64,000 nt of DNA, taken from assembly GCF_020531985.1 (NCBI RefSeq), contig NZ_JAJAVQ010000003.1, positions 1 to 64,000 on the forward strand, written 5' to 3'. The stretch's first letter is position 1. Every line of letters begins with the position of its first letter. Shown here piece after piece: positions 42,514-51,932 of this stretch. A model generated the notes under the pieces. It did not search any database. It worked only from the letters and a program-made list of their open reading frames with translations, and was not told where the DNA came from. The DNA comes from Rheinheimera aquimaris (GTDB taxonomy: Bacteria; Pseudomonadota; Gammaproteobacteria; Enterobacterales; Alteromonadaceae). The translations under genes were made by a program, and so were the position numbers.

Positions 42514-42942
42514 TTATTGAGCTTTAACCGTTGCCTGCCAGTTTACCGCTTGCCATTTACCCTCACGCTTTACAAAGGTACCACTGTTTAAATAACGTTT
42601 TGTGTCAGCGCCTGACCTGCCTACCAATACAAAGGCCACTACGGCTGTGTTGCCATATTGCATAATGCGTACGTCTTCACTGCTGTATACCGTTTCTATC
42701 TCGTCAGGCTTTAACATACCGCGGCTGGTAACACCTTGCATCAGCTCAGCTTTACCAAAACGGCTGCCGCTGGAGCTGGTATAAATAAGTTCATCCGCCC
42801 AGTATTTATCATGAATAGCGGCATCATTTCGGGTGGCGCCTTCTAAAAACTCGCCTAGCAATGTTGTAAGCTCGGCTTTGTCGTCAGCCACGGCCTGCAT
42901 AGTGCAGAACAGTAATGGCAGAACAATCAGGATTTTTTTCAT
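42514..42942 (-). CDS. Secreted NTF2-like (DUF4440) protein
   Basis: A 142-residue protein with a signal peptide (MKKILIVLPLLFCTMQAVA) and a DUF4440/SnoaL fold: LGEFLEGATRNDAAIHDKYWADELIYTSSSGSRFGKAELM, then VRIMQYGNTAVVAFVLVGR and GTFVKREGKWQAVNWQAT. Function unknown. The 42942 start follows TTGGAA; an upstream in-frame Met would lack the signal. Confidence 0.85.
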   Translation of the reverse strand: MKKILIVLPLLFCTMQAVADDKAELTTLLGEFLEGATRNDAAIHDKYWADELIYTSSSGSRFGKAELMQGVTSRGMLKPDEIETVYSSEDVRIMQYGNTAVVAFVLVGRSGADTKRYLNSGTFVKREGKWQAVNWQATVKAQ

Positions 42943-43105
42943 CAGAGATTCCAATATGTTGTTTTTGCGTGCTTCAGAGTAACAATTTTTTGTCATTTCG
43001 CAACGTAAACTCATTTGAGTTAAAAAACACTTTACCTCAAGTTTGGTTAAGGTTTTACAGTGCGCGCTTTGTCGGATAACACAGAGAGCGTTATAGGAGT
43101 ATCAG

Positions 43106-44017
43106 ATGCAACATACAGCACCTCGCTGGTTCGATATTGGCTTAACAGCATTAGCACCGCTGATTTGGGGCAGCACTTATCTGGTGACCACAGAGTTTCT
43201 ACCACCCAACGTTCCCTTGTTGTCAGCAGCCCTGCGTACCTTACCCATCGGATTATTTATGCTGCTGTGTTTACGCCAGCTCCCTGCCAGAGGTTGGTGG
43301 GGCAAAATCTTTCTGCTTGGCATGCTGAATATCGGTGTATTTCAGGCGCTGCTGTTTGTAGCTGCTTATCGCTTACCCGGGGGTGTAGCGGCAACCATAG
43401 GCGCCATTCAACCCTTAGTGGTGGTGCTACTTGGCTGGGCCTGGTTTCAGGCTAAAACGGGTTTACTAAGCTGGATAGCCGCGCTTTGTGGTTTAGCGGG
43501 CGTCGCCATGCTCGTACTGGGGCCCGAGGCTGCGCTGGATCTCACCGGTGTAGCTGCCGCTGCAGCTGGTGCATTTTCTATGGCTTGCGGTACTTTGCTG
43601 ACAAAAAAATGGCTGCCGCCCGCCAATGCTATGGTACTGACCAGCTGGCAGCTTACTGCAGGCGGGCTGTTTTTGCTGCCACTGGCGTTGATATTCGAGC
43701 CGATGCCAGCCCATTTTAGCTTGCTGAATATTGCAGGGTATTTGTGGCTAGGTGTAATAGGTACCGGATTAACCTACGTAATGTGGCTAGGTGGTGTGCT
43801 GAAAATGCCTGCTGCAGCCGTTACTACACTGAGTTTGCTTAGCCCGTTAAGCGCTACAGTGCTTGGAGCGCTGGTGCTGCAGCAACAGCTGACCTTGCTG
43901 CAAACGCTTGGTATGACAGCCGTGTTACTGGGCGTTTGGCTCGGCCAGCGTCCGGTTAGGAAAACAGCCACAAGCCCAGTTGAAAAAACAGAGTTAGCGA
44001 TAAAAAAGGCGCCTTAG
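43106..44017 (+). CDS. EamA-family (DMT) transporter
   Basis: A 303-residue inner-membrane protein with ten helices in two EamA repeats (PLIWGSTYLVTTEFLP and CGTLLTKKWLPPANAMVLTSWQLTAGGLF). Such drug/metabolite transporters export amino acids, nucleosides or drugs; substrate unknown. TAGGAG lies 6 bases before the start. Its stop lies inside the terminator hairpin. Confidence 0.9.
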   Translation: MQHTAPRWFDIGLTALAPLIWGSTYLVTTEFLPPNVPLLSAALRTLPIGLFMLLCLRQLPARGWWGKIFLLGMLNIGVFQALLFVAAYRLPGGVAATIGAIQPLVVVLLGWAWFQAKTGLLSWIAALCGLAGVAMLVLGPEAALDLTGVAAAAAGAFSMACGTLLTKKWLPPANAMVLTSWQLTAGGLFLLPLALIFEPMPAHFSLLNIAGYLWLGVIGTGLTYVMWLGGVLKMPAAAVTTLSLLSPLSATVLGALVLQQQLTLLQTLGMTAVLLGVWLGQRPVRKTATSPVEKTELAIKKAP

Positions 44018-44025
44018 CGCCTTTT
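44004..44025 (+). terminator. Terminator overlapping the EamA stop codon
   Basis: AAAAGGCGC and GCGCCTTTT form a perfect 9-bp stem with loop CTTA; the stop codon lies in the hairpin. It would act for both convergent genes. Confidence 0.85.
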
Positions 44026-44045
44026 AAACACAACATAATTAAAAA

Positions 44046-44495
44046 TTATTTCAGCATGATTTCACGTAGCTGATACTCGCCGGTTAGCTTTCTTACGTCC
44101 GGGTATTTCGCCGCGATTTCATTCGACATCTTTTCGTCGGCTTCAGTCCATTTTTTCATAAAGGCATCGTACTTTTTCTTATTAGGCTCTAAATCAGCGC
44201 TGTTATTAAAGGTCACCACCAGCAGCATGTTGAAATCTCCGCTGTTGGGTAAATCGCTACCATATATTTTCCAGTCTTTGATGTAGCCGAGTTCTTTCTG
44301 GATCTTTACCGCTTTAACCCAGCTGTTCTGTAAACCGGCCAGGTATACATCACCCATGTTGGGGTCAACCTTAACTGTAGTTACCGTCATAATTTCAGTG
44401 CCAAGATCGTAGTCTTTATAAACTTCCAGACGATCTTTTGCCTGCAGGGAACAACTAAACACTATGCTCAAAAGTGCTATCAGAATCTTTTTCAT
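44046..44495 (-). CDS. Exported protein of unknown function (149 aa)
   Basis: The signal peptide MKKILIALLSIVFSCSLQA opens a 149-residue protein. The mature part is mixed alpha/beta and Lys-rich (LEVYKDYDLGTEIMTVTTVKVDPNMGDVYLAGLQNSWVKA, DWKIYGSDLPNSGDFNMLLVVTF), with a dimeric alpha-beta-barrel-like look. AAGGAA precedes the ATG. Family not recognised with certainty. Confidence 0.75.
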   Translation of the reverse strand: MKKILIALLSIVFSCSLQAKDRLEVYKDYDLGTEIMTVTTVKVDPNMGDVYLAGLQNSWVKAVKIQKELGYIKDWKIYGSDLPNSGDFNMLLVVTFNNSADLEPNKKKYDAFMKKWTEADEKMSNEIAAKYPDVRKLTGEYQLREIMLK

Positions 44496-44795
44496 CTTAA
44501 ATTTCCTTTTATCGAGAAATAATCTGCTCACATTAAATTCAGACACCGAGCACCGCAAAGTATAGTAAGAGCTGAGATAACTGCAGTGTTATTGATATAA
44601 TTTAAAACAAACAAGGCTTTACAAGAGAAAAACCAAAATTAAAACAATATAAAAACAACAAAAACCATTAAATGCACATAAATAAAACAAATACGCAAAA
44701 GAAAAGAAGCGCGCTATAAATAAGATTCACATTGATTGAATAGCGAACAATAAAAAAGACGCCGAAGCGTCTTTTTTATTCAAATAATTATTTAA
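44496..44795. other. AT-rich intergenic region
   Basis: Very AT-rich, with many A runs on the plus strand, no gene-like frame, and the SDR terminator at 44752-44777. It divides the accessory region from the amino-acid catabolism cluster and must hold the promoter of the exported-protein gene. Confidence 0.5.
44752..44777 (-). terminator. Terminator of the valine/isoleucine operon
   Basis: GACGC and GCGTC pair around CGAA with six A and six T flanking, so that on the minus strand the stem is followed by a T run 18 bases after the SDR stop. Confidence 0.88.
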
Positions 44796-45554
44796 TTACA
44801 TGCTAATGCCGCCGTCGATTTCTACCACCCGGCCGGTGAAGAAATCGTTCTCGAAAATGTATTTAGCAGTATGAGCAATTTCGCTGGCCTCGCCTAAGCG
44901 CCCTACCGGCTTCATTTTCTCTAACCGATCACGCGCTTCTGGCTTCATCGCATCGGTCATTGCAGTGCGGATAACACCCGGTGCAATAGCGCCAACTCGG
45001 ATACCATAGCGGCCCAACTCGCGCGCCCAGGTTACGGTCATTGCTACTACACCGGCTTTAGACGCGGCGTAGTTGGTTTGGCCCATGTTGCCAGCACGTG
45101 CCACACTCGACATATTGATAATCACGCCCTTAGTGCCGCGTTTTACCATAGCTGCGGCCGCTTCACGGCCACACAGGAACACGCCTGTCAGGTTAACGTC
45201 GATAACTGACTGGAATTGAGAGAGCGACATTTTGCTTTGCAGCTCGCCGTCTTTATATTTCAGCAGCAGACCATCGCGTAAGATACCGGCGTTGTTAATC
45301 AGGCCGTCGATACCGTTAAAATCGCTGTCGATTTGCGCAAAGGTCGCTTCAACCTGCTCTTCATTAGCGACGTTAGCAATGTAGGTATGTACTATGGTGC
45401 TGGCACCCAGCTCAGCTTTAGCAGCTGCCAGCTGATCAGCGTTCATATCGATTAATGCTAACTTAGCCCCTTCGGCAGCACACATGCGCGCCATTTCCAG
45501 GCCCAGGCCTTGTGCACCGCCAGTGATAACGATGGTTTTGTTTTGCAGATTCAT
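44796..45554 (-). CDS. SDR 3-hydroxyacyl-CoA dehydrogenase-like oxidoreductase
   Basis: Short-chain dehydrogenase of 252 residues with the NAD(P) motif TGGAQGLG, NNAG, catalytic Ser in INMSSVARAG and YAASK. Its place at the end of a valine/isoleucine degradation run suggests oxidation of 2-methyl-3-hydroxybutyryl-CoA in the isoleucine branch, as proposed for ivdG of Shewanella; FabG-like activity is the alternative. CGGAGA precedes the ATG at 45554. A 343-base repeat-filled gap separates it from mmsB. Confidence 0.85.
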   Translation of the reverse strand: MNLQNKTIVITGGAQGLGLEMARMCAAEGAKLALIDMNADQLAAAKAELGASTIVHTYIANVANEEQVEATFAQIDSDFNGIDGLINNAGILRDGLLLKYKDGELQSKMSLSQFQSVIDVNLTGVFLCGREAAAAMVKRGTKGVIINMSSVARAGNMGQTNYAASKAGVVAMTVTWARELGRYGIRVGAIAPGVIRTAMTDAMKPEARDRLEKMKPVGRLGEASEIAHTAKYIFENDFFTGRVVEIDGGISM

Positions 45555-45598
45555 CTGACTTTCTCCGTAACCGCCTGCGCTACGAACATTTTTGCTGC

Positions 45599-45656
45599 GA
45601 CACGCCACAAGCCTTCCATGGGGCTCGATTCCGGCCATCCATGGCCTGCAACGGTC
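45599..45656 (+). repeat. Dispersed repeat, type I copy A
   Basis: Begins GACACGCC and ends ACGGTC, with the shared GGGGCTCG core and an inner hairpin GGCCAT-CC-ATGGCC. Copies at 48772 and 50261 are of the same type. The outer stem here is only GAC/GTC. Confidence 0.8.
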
Positions 45657-45780
45657 TTACGCAAAAAGTATCTTCGCGCAGGCTTATTATCTTTCTCAAC
45701 GAAGCTCTCCGCTCCGCTCTACTTAAATGCTTCTTAAAAGTGCCATTAACGCTAAGGCTGACACGGATGTACTTTTTTGC

Positions 45781-45844
45781 CAGACCGTGTTTTTCATGGA
45801 TGAAAAACAGGAGCCTACAGGGACGTATTTACGGCGTGTCTGAC
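45781..45844 (-). repeat. Dispersed repeat, type II copy B (inverted)
   Basis: Read on the minus strand it runs from GTCAGACACGCCG through CCCTGTAGGCTC to ACACGGTCTG. The outer stem is CAGAC/GTCTG and the inner hairpin is GTTTTTC/GAAAAAC. Near-identical in core to the copy at 56841, 11 kb away. Confidence 0.85.
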
Positions 45845-45897
45845 AAAAAATGTACGCAGTGGCAGTCGTTCTATCCAACTGCCACCGTTATCCCGGT

Positions 45898-46791
45898 CTA
45901 ACCCGCTTTCTTTTCAAACAGCTTAAAAATGCTGGAAAAATCCAGTTTGCCATTACCAGCCCGCTGGTGCGTTACATACAGGCTGCGCGCCAGTGCGCCC
46001 ATTGGTGTACTGCTTTGGCTTTGTAGTGCCGCTTCCATGGCCAAGCCTAAATCTTTTGCCATTAAATCAACCATAAATCCGCCCTGATAGCCATTCGACG
46101 ATGGTACGTTCTCCATCACATCAGGGCATGGGTTGTATAACTCCAGCGTCCAGTTACGGCCTGAGCTTTTCAGCATAATATCTGATAGCACTTTCGGGTC
46201 CAGGCCATTATCCACACCCATTTGCAACGCTTCTGAGGTGCCTACCATTAAAATACTCAGCAGCATATTGTTGCAGATTTTCGCAACCTGGCCAGCACCG
46301 ACAGCGCCGGCATGAAACAGGTTTTTACCCATATTACCCAGCACGGTTTTAGCGCGCTCAAAATGCGCAGCGTCACCACCGACAATAAAGGTTAGCGTGC
46401 CGGCTTTCGCGCCGCCCACGCCACCCGATACCGGCGCATCAATAAAGGCAATACCTTGCGCTGAAAGGCCCGCGCCCACTTTACGTGCGCTATCAGCATC
46501 GATGGTAGAGCAGTCGATTACCAGCGCATCTTTACTGATATGCGCCGCTACGCCCTGCTCGCCTAAATACAGCCCAAGCACATGCTTGCCGGCAGGTAGC
46601 ATAGAGATAACAAACTCAGCGCCTTTAACTGCCTCTGCTGCACTGGCTGCAACTGTTGCGCCTTCAGCTTTAACCTGCGCTAATGCCGCTGCTGATAAGT
46701 CAAACGCGGCCACACCGTGGCCCGCTTTAACCAGATTGATGGCCATAGGGCCACCCATATTACCTAAACCGATAAATGCAACCTTTGCCAT
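45898..46791 (-). CDS. mmsB: 3-hydroxyisobutyrate dehydrogenase
   Basis: A 297-residue NAD-dependent enzyme that oxidises 3-hydroxyisobutyrate to methylmalonate semialdehyde in valine breakdown. Rossmann motif FIGLGNMGGPMAINLVKAGH, substrate motif DAPVSGGVGGAKAGTL, catalytic Lys in GQVAKICNNM. AAGGAG precedes the ATG; 9 bases after the hydrolase gene. Confidence 0.94.
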   Translation of the reverse strand: MAKVAFIGLGNMGGPMAINLVKAGHGVAAFDLSAAALAQVKAEGATVAASAAEAVKGAEFVISMLPAGKHVLGLYLGEQGVAAHISKDALVIDCSTIDADSARKVGAGLSAQGIAFIDAPVSGGVGGAKAGTLTFIVGGDAAHFERAKTVLGNMGKNLFHAGAVGAGQVAKICNNMLLSILMVGTSEALQMGVDNGLDPKVLSDIMLKSSGRNWTLELYNPCPDVMENVPSSNGYQGGFMVDLMAKDLGLAMEAALQSQSSTPMGALARSLYVTHQRAGNGKLDFSSIFKLFEKKAG

Positions 46792-46800
46792 ATTGGCTCC

Positions 46801-47940
46801 TTACTCGTCTGTGCCCAGATGCCGCAGCGGATGTTGCTCTGGCGGCCACGGTGAGCGAAATAGTTCAGCAATAACCGCTTGTGGTACATCAGCGACGGTT
46901 TTGTATTGCCACTTCGGTTGTAAATCTTTGTCCATCAACAGTGCACGCACGCCTTCGGTAAACTCACCCAATTTGCCACACTGCACGCTTAAGCCCAGCT
47001 CTAAACGGAAGCTGTCTGCCAGAATTTTGCTTTGGCCGAGCTTTAACAGTTCAAACACGATATGCGCGGTGATTGGGCTGCCATAGGCCAGTGAGTCTTT
47101 GGCTTTTAGCAGCCATTTATCCTCACCCTGCATCGCATTGATTGCAGCGATCACCGTTTCAAGCTCGGTTAAACCCTCAAGTGCTTCAATCTCGCTTTGA
47201 TGCGGCCTAATTTGACTCAGTGGCATTTGCGTGCGGCACTGTTCTTCTTCACTACGTAGCGCATCAGACAGCTTCTGATGATTCAGCGCTATGGTATCGC
47301 CCCAGTTAATCGTTTTAAGCTTGTCGATAAGCGCCGCTTTGCGCTCGTGCAGTACAAAGTGATCTGCAAGACCAATAAACTTGGCATCAGCCGCGTTGAT
47401 AGAAGCGCCGGTTAACCCTAAAAACAGCCCACAGCCCGGCGGCATACGGTTTAAAAACCAACTGGCACCAACATCCGGATACAGACCTATCGCCATTTCC
47501 GGCATCGCTATCCGGCTGGTTGCGGTAACCACTTTGTGCGACGCACCAGCCATCAGGCCTAAGCCGCCACCCATTACAATGCCATTGCCCCACACCAACA
47601 CCGGCTTGCCAAAGGTGTGGATCAGATAATCCAGCGTGTACTCTTTAGTGAAGAACTCTTCGACGTAAGGTGCGTACTCGCCGGGTTTATCCAGCATGGC
47701 TTTGTATAAGTCACGAATGTCACCACCGGCGCAAAAGGCTTTATCGCCGCTGCCATCGAGAATAACCAGGCTGATTGAAGGATCTGCCTGCCAGCTTTGC
47801 AGCTTAGGCAGTAATGACTCCACCATCGGTAAGCTCAGCGCATTCAATGATTTTTCTGAATTAAGCGTGGCAACACCGATTTTTTTACCGTTCTGTGCTG
47901 TCAGCTCCTGATACAGCACGACTTCATTAACCGCGCTCAT
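46801..47940 (-). CDS. 3-hydroxyisobutyryl-CoA hydrolase
   Basis: A 379-residue member of the crotonase superfamily, longer than hydratases and with the HIBCH plan: LDGSGDKAFCAGGDIRDLY, GIVMGGGLGLMAGASHKVVT, and the PEMAIGLYPDVGASWFLNRMP segment with the catalytic Glu/Asp. It frees 3-hydroxyisobutyrate from CoA. Its start shares a base with the hydratase stop at 47940, so coupled. Confidence 0.92.
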   Translation of the reverse strand: MSAVNEVVLYQELTAQNGKKIGVATLNSEKSLNALSLPMVESLLPKLQSWQADPSISLVILDGSGDKAFCAGGDIRDLYKAMLDKPGEYAPYVEEFFTKEYTLDYLIHTFGKPVLVWGNGIVMGGGLGLMAGASHKVVTATSRIAMPEMAIGLYPDVGASWFLNRMPPGCGLFLGLTGASINAADAKFIGLADHFVLHERKAALIDKLKTINWGDTIALNHQKLSDALRSEEEQCRTQMPLSQIRPHQSEIEALEGLTELETVIAAINAMQGEDKWLLKAKDSLAYGSPITAHIVFELLKLGQSKILADSFRLELGLSVQCGKLGEFTEGVRALLMDKDLQPKWQYKTVADVPQAVIAELFRSPWPPEQHPLRHLGTDE

Positions 47941-48713
47941 TAGCCGTTCACCCAGTTCGCTTTGCGTTTTTCTAAAAACGCTTGCACACCTTCGACCTGA
48001 TCTTTGGTATCGAACAAACCAACAAACAGCTCGCGCTCCAGAGGCAACGCGCTTTGCATCGTGCCGCTGCGGCCTTTTTGGATCAGTGCTTTACACGCCG
48101 TAACGGCTGACGGGCTTTGCTCGGCGACTTTATCAGCCATTGCCAACGCACTTTCCAGTGCCATACCCGTTGCGACGACTTCTTCTACCAAGCCAATTTG
48201 CTGGGCTTTTTCGGCGCCGATACGCTCACCGCACAGGATCATGCGCTTTGCCCAGCCCTCGCCGACCAGCCAGGCCAGGTTTTGCGTACCGCCAGCGCAC
48301 GGTAATAAACCGACTTTGGCTTCAGGCAGCGCCATCTGCGCTTGCTGCTCGGCAATACGGATATCACAGGCCAGTGCGACTTCTAAACCGCCGCCCATGG
48401 CATAACCGTTAATGGCGGCAATAGACACACCACGAAATGCACTTAAGGTTTCAAACGCTTCGCCAAAGATACGCGCCATATCACTGGCTACGGCTTTATC
48501 GCCGTCGGCAAACAGTTTTAAATCTGCACCGGCTGAGAAGAACTTCTCGCCTTCACCAGTAATGACTAAGGCATAAATATTTTTGTCGGCATCCAGGCTT
48601 CTAACCGCATCACGCAGTTGGGTTAAAGTATCTGCCGTCCAGGTATTTGCCGGCGGGTTAGACATGGTGATAAGCGCCGTGTGGCCGCGTTTTTCGAGTT
48701 TTAGTTGAGCCAT
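47940..48713 (-). CDS. Enoyl-CoA hydratase
   Basis: A 257-residue crotonase: VITGEGEKFFSAGADLKLF oxyanion-hole segment, YAMGGGLEVALACDIRIAE, then LPEAKVGLLPCAGGTQNLAWLVGEGWAKRM with the usual catalytic Glu position partly replaced (LLPCAGG). It would hydrate methacrylyl-CoA or tiglyl-CoA. AGGAGA precedes the ATG at 48713. Confidence 0.9.
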   Translation of the reverse strand: MAQLKLEKRGHTALITMSNPPANTWTADTLTQLRDAVRSLDADKNIYALVITGEGEKFFSAGADLKLFADGDKAVASDMARIFGEAFETLSAFRGVSIAAINGYAMGGGLEVALACDIRIAEQQAQMALPEAKVGLLPCAGGTQNLAWLVGEGWAKRMILCGERIGAEKAQQIGLVEEVVATGMALESALAMADKVAEQSPSAVTACKALIQKGRSGTMQSALPLERELFVGLFDTKDQVEGVQAFLEKRKANWVNG

Positions 48714-48771
48714 TGTTGTCTCCTGATTTAGCCGATGTAGGTTCGGTAAACGCTGCAACGGCCTTATTCAC

Positions 48772-48836
48772 ACCGACACGCCGTAAACCCATCCCTGGGG
48801 GCTCGTTTCCGCCCGTCCAGGGCTTCAACGGTCGGT
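48772..48836 (+). repeat. Dispersed repeat, type I copy C
   Basis: Outer stem ACCGAC/GTCGGT, core ACGCCGTAAACCCATCC and GGGGGCTCG, inner hairpin GCCC/GGGC. It fills most of the gap between the acyl-CoA dehydrogenase stop (48895) and the hydratase start. Confidence 0.85.
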
Positions 48837-48894
48837 TTAGAACAAGCCCGTCTTCGCTACATCAGCCTGATGAAACTATTATTCTCAAATTCGA

Positions 48895-50052
48895 TTACAG
48901 AATGTCGCCTGCCGCTTCATCCAGTAAACGCCGGCCAATAATCAGCCGCATAATTTCGTTGGTGCCTTCCAGGATCTGATGCACACGTACATCACGGAAA
49001 TGACGCTCCAGCGGGTATTCTTTGATGTAGCCATAACCACCGTGTAACTGCAGCGCCTGATCACATACCTGGAAGCCAACGTCAGTAGCAAAGCGTTTCG
49101 CCATTGCACAGTACGCTGTCGCTTCACTGTCTTTTTGATCCAGCTTAAACGCCGCTAAGCGCACTAACTGACGCGCAGCTACCAGCTCGGTTGCCATATC
49201 GGCTAGTTTAAACTGCAGCGCCTGAAACGCGGCCAGTGGCTTACCAAACTGCTGGCGCTCCAGCATATAGTTACGCGCGGTGTTAAGTGCCTGCTGCGCT
49301 GTACCAATTGAACAGGTTGCGATATTGATACGGCCACCGTCTAAGCCTTTCATGGCAAAACTGAAGCCTTCACCTTCATTACCTAACAGGTAATGCGCAG
49401 GAATCCGTACATCTTCAAAAGTGATCAAGCGCGTTGGCTGCGCGTTCCAGCCCATTTTTTCTTCCGCTTTACCGTAAATAACGCCTTTAGCATCAGCTGG
49501 TACGATAAAGGCCGAAATGCCTTTTGGCCCGGCTTCACCGGTACGCGCCATCACTACCAGTACTTCGGTAGAGCCGGCACCAGAGATAAACATTTTCGAG
49601 CCGTTTAATACGTACTCGTTACCATCTTTTTTCGCAGAAGTGCGAAGCCCGGCTGCATCTGAACCTGAGCCAGGCTCAGTTAAGCAATAAGATGCCAGTT
49701 TCTGGCCGGTGACTAAATGCTCCATCCACTCTGTTTTCGCGTCACTGGTACCCCAGTTGGCGATCATCCAGGTCGCCATATTGTGAATGGTCAGCATCGC
49801 TGTCGTCGCGGTGCAGCCCATAGACAGCTGTTCGAAAATAATTGATGAATCCAGGCGTGATAAGCCCATACCGCCGTCATCTTCTGGCGTGTACAGCGAG
49901 CAGAAACCCAGCTCACCGGCTTTTTGAATTACGTCTTTTGGAAAGTGGTGATCGCGATCCCACTGGGCAGCGTGTGGCGCCAGTTCTTGTTCGGCAAACT
50001 GTTTGGCCACATCAACAAAGGCTTGTTGGTCTTCTGTTAAATTGAAATTCAT
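48895..50052 (-). CDS. Acyl-CoA dehydrogenase (isobutyryl/2-methylbutyryl-CoA type)
   Basis: A 385-residue FAD enzyme. Motifs: YCLTEPGSGSDAAGLRT, MFISGAGSTEVLVVMART, and the catalytic Glu in LEGTNEIMRLIIGRRL near residue 370. The cluster makes isobutyryl-CoA and 2-methylbutyryl-CoA the likely substrates. Electrons pass to ETF. Its upstream gap (301 bases) holds two repeats. Confidence 0.92.
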   Translation of the reverse strand: MNFNLTEDQQAFVDVAKQFAEQELAPHAAQWDRDHHFPKDVIQKAGELGFCSLYTPEDDGGMGLSRLDSSIIFEQLSMGCTATTAMLTIHNMATWMIANWGTSDAKTEWMEHLVTGQKLASYCLTEPGSGSDAAGLRTSAKKDGNEYVLNGSKMFISGAGSTEVLVVMARTGEAGPKGISAFIVPADAKGVIYGKAEEKMGWNAQPTRLITFEDVRIPAHYLLGNEGEGFSFAMKGLDGGRINIATCSIGTAQQALNTARNYMLERQQFGKPLAAFQALQFKLADMATELVAARQLVRLAAFKLDQKDSEATAYCAMAKRFATDVGFQVCDQALQLHGGYGYIKEYPLERHFRDVRVHQILEGTNEIMRLIIGRRLLDEAAGDIL

Positions 50053-50154
50053 AGTTGGTCCTGCTTATCCAATCGGCTCAATTGCTTTCGTACTTTGCCG
50101 TATTAATCTTTCTGAACCTGAGTTCATTTCGGACTGCAACGCGGAACCGGAACA

Positions 50155-50214
50155 ACTAAGCAGACGATCAAAAGCGAGGATGGGAGATCCGAGCGGGTCT
50201 GCGTGTTGTTACAG
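50155..50214 (+). repeat. Dispersed repeat, second family, copy 1
   Basis: Contains CGATCAAAAGCGAGG, TGGGAGA and GAGCGGG segments shared with 55080-55134. GCAGAC at the left pairs with GTCTGC at the right to make a closing stem. Confidence 0.7.
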
Positions 50215-50260
50215 TGGAAGCGGTTGCCTACACCGAACGGCGAGGACCACACTTTACACA

Positions 50261-50322
50261 CTGACACGCCATAAACCGTCCCTGGGGCTCGATTCCGGCC
50301 ATCCATGGCCTCCAACGGTCAG
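50261..50322 (+). repeat. Dispersed repeat, type I copy D
   Basis: Outer stem CTGAC/GTCAG, core ACGCCATAAACCGTCCC and GGGGCTCG, inner hairpin GGCCAT-CC-ATGGCC as in copy A. Confidence 0.85.
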
Positions 50323-50353
50323 CTTAGTAAAGTCTGGCCCTCACCCGGATCCA

Positions 50354-51850
50354 TTAACGCAAGTTAATCGACATATTCGGGCCAGACACCTGAATATCGT
50401 CATCAAACCAGCGAGCTGTAATGGTCTTCGTTTCTGTATAGAAACGCACCGCCTGCTTACCGTAAGCATGCTGGTCGCCGTAGAACGAGCCTTTCCAGCC
50501 AGTAAACGAGAAGAATGGCAGAGGTACCGGAATAGGAATATTAATACCCACCTGGCCCACTTCCACTTCGTGTTGATACTTACGCGCAGCCGCACCGCTG
50601 GCGGTGAAAATAGAGGTGCCGTTACCATATGGGCTGTCGTTTACCACTTTCAGCGCTTCATCCAGTGAAGCAACGTGCATGGTAGACAATACCGGGCCAA
50701 AGATTTCTTGCTTATAAATTTCCATCTCGGTAGTAACGTTGCTAAATACCGTCGGGCCAACCCAGTTACCGTTCGGGTAACCGTCAACCTTACAGTCAGA
50801 GCCATCCAGTACGCAGGTCGCGCCTTCTTTTTTACCTTGCTCAATCAGCGATAACACGCGAGCACGCGCCTGCGGGCTGATTTGCGGGCCGTAAGCGGCG
50901 TTCGGATCGGTATAAACACCCGGCCGTACCTTGCCGATAGCTGCAGCTACTTCCGGGATCCAGTCTGCTGCTGCGCCTACGAATACCGCGACAGAAATCG
51001 CCATACAGCGCTGACCGGCTGCGCCAACTGAGGCACCAACTAAGGCATTGATAACCTGCTGTTTATTAGCATCCGGCATAATAACCATATGGTTTTTCGC
51101 ACCGGCAAAAGCCTGCACGCGTTTTAAGTTGTCAGTACCGGTTTTGTAAATGTACTGGCCAACATTAACTGAACCCACGAATGAAATCGCTTTAATGTCC
51201 GGGTGGTGCAAAATGGCATCAACCTGCTCTTTCGCACCATGTACAACCTGTAACACGCCTTTTGGTGCACCGGCTTGGACAAATAACTCGGCGATTTTAT
51301 TTACCGTCATCGGATCTTGCTCAGACGGTTTTAAAATAAAGGTGTTACCACAGGCAATGGCCATCGGGAACATCCACAGCGGGATCATCGCCGGGAAGTT
51401 AAACGGCGTAATACCGGCACACACGCCCAGCGGCTGAATGTAGCTGTAGGTGTCAATGCTGCGTGCCACGTTTTCAACCGTTTCACCCATCATCAATGAT
51501 GGAATATTAGCGGCTTGCTCTACTACCTCGATACCGCGCCATACGTCACCTTTGGCGTCTTCTACTGTTTTACCCAGCTCACGGCAGATAATGTCAGCGA
51601 TATCGGCCTGGTGCTCTTTTAACAAATGCGCAAAACGCATCATTAAACGGGCGCGCTCAGATACCGGCACTTCTTTCCAGGTTTTAAACGCGGCTTTTGC
51701 CGATTCGATGGCGCGTTCCATCTCACTTGGCGTGGCGCAAGCCACCTGAGCAATCACATCCTGCGTTGCCGGGTTGGTAACGGGGATCAGTTTGTCGCCT
51801 GTTGGTGCGACAAACTCGCCGTCGATAAAATGCTTAACCTGTTGTGTCAT
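50354..51850 (-). CDS. mmsA: CoA-acylating methylmalonate-semialdehyde dehydrogenase
   Basis: A 498-residue aldehyde dehydrogenase that turns methylmalonate semialdehyde into propionyl-CoA with loss of CO2. Catalytic Cys in [11 protein letters not shown], the MmsA-typical [21 protein letters not shown] and [11 protein letters not shown]. It lies 82 bases after the thiolase gene. Confidence 0.95.
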   Translation of the reverse strand: MTQQVKHFIDGEFVAPTGDKLIPVTNPATQDVIAQVACATPSEMERAIESAKAAFKTWKEVPVSERARLMMRFAHLLKEHQADIADIICRELGKTVEDAKGDVWRGIEVVEQAANIPSLMMGETVENVARSIDTYSYIQPLGVCAGITPFNFPAMIPLWMFPMAIACGNTFILKPSEQDPMTVNKIAELFVQAGAPKGVLQVVHGAKEQVDAILHHPDIKAISFVGSVNVGQYIYKTGTDNLKRVQAFAGAKNHMVIMPDANKQQVINALVGASVGAAGQRCMAISVAVFVGAAADWIPEVAAAIGKVRPGVYTDPNAAYGPQISPQARARVLSLIEQGKKEGATCVLDGSDCKVDGYPNGNWVGPTVFSNVTTEMEIYKQEIFGPVLSTMHVASLDEALKVVNDSPYGNGTSIFTASGAAARKYQHEVEVGQVGINIPIPVPLPFFSFTGWKGSFYGDQHAYGKQAVRFYTETKTITARWFDDDIQVSGPNMSINLR

Positions 51851-51932
51851 ATTGCTTCTCCCGATTGTTGGGGGAGACTGCCAGCGTGTTATCTATGTAA
51901 TTATTTAATGCAGCTGACAGTCAAAGTGTTTG

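Larger units (their letters stand above)
45555..45897. other. Repeat-bearing gap between mmsB and SDR genes
   Basis: No gene is seen. It contains one type I repeat (45599-45656) and one inverted type II repeat (45781-45844), separated by about 124 bases of unique sequence. The SDR ribosome binding site is at its left end. Confidence 0.6.
50053..50353. other. Repeat-bearing gap between mmsA and acyl-CoA dehydrogenase
   Basis: No gene is seen. It carries a type III repeat (50155-50214) and a type I repeat (50261-50322). Whether transcription from mmsA passes through is not clear; no T-run terminator is visible. Confidence 0.6.
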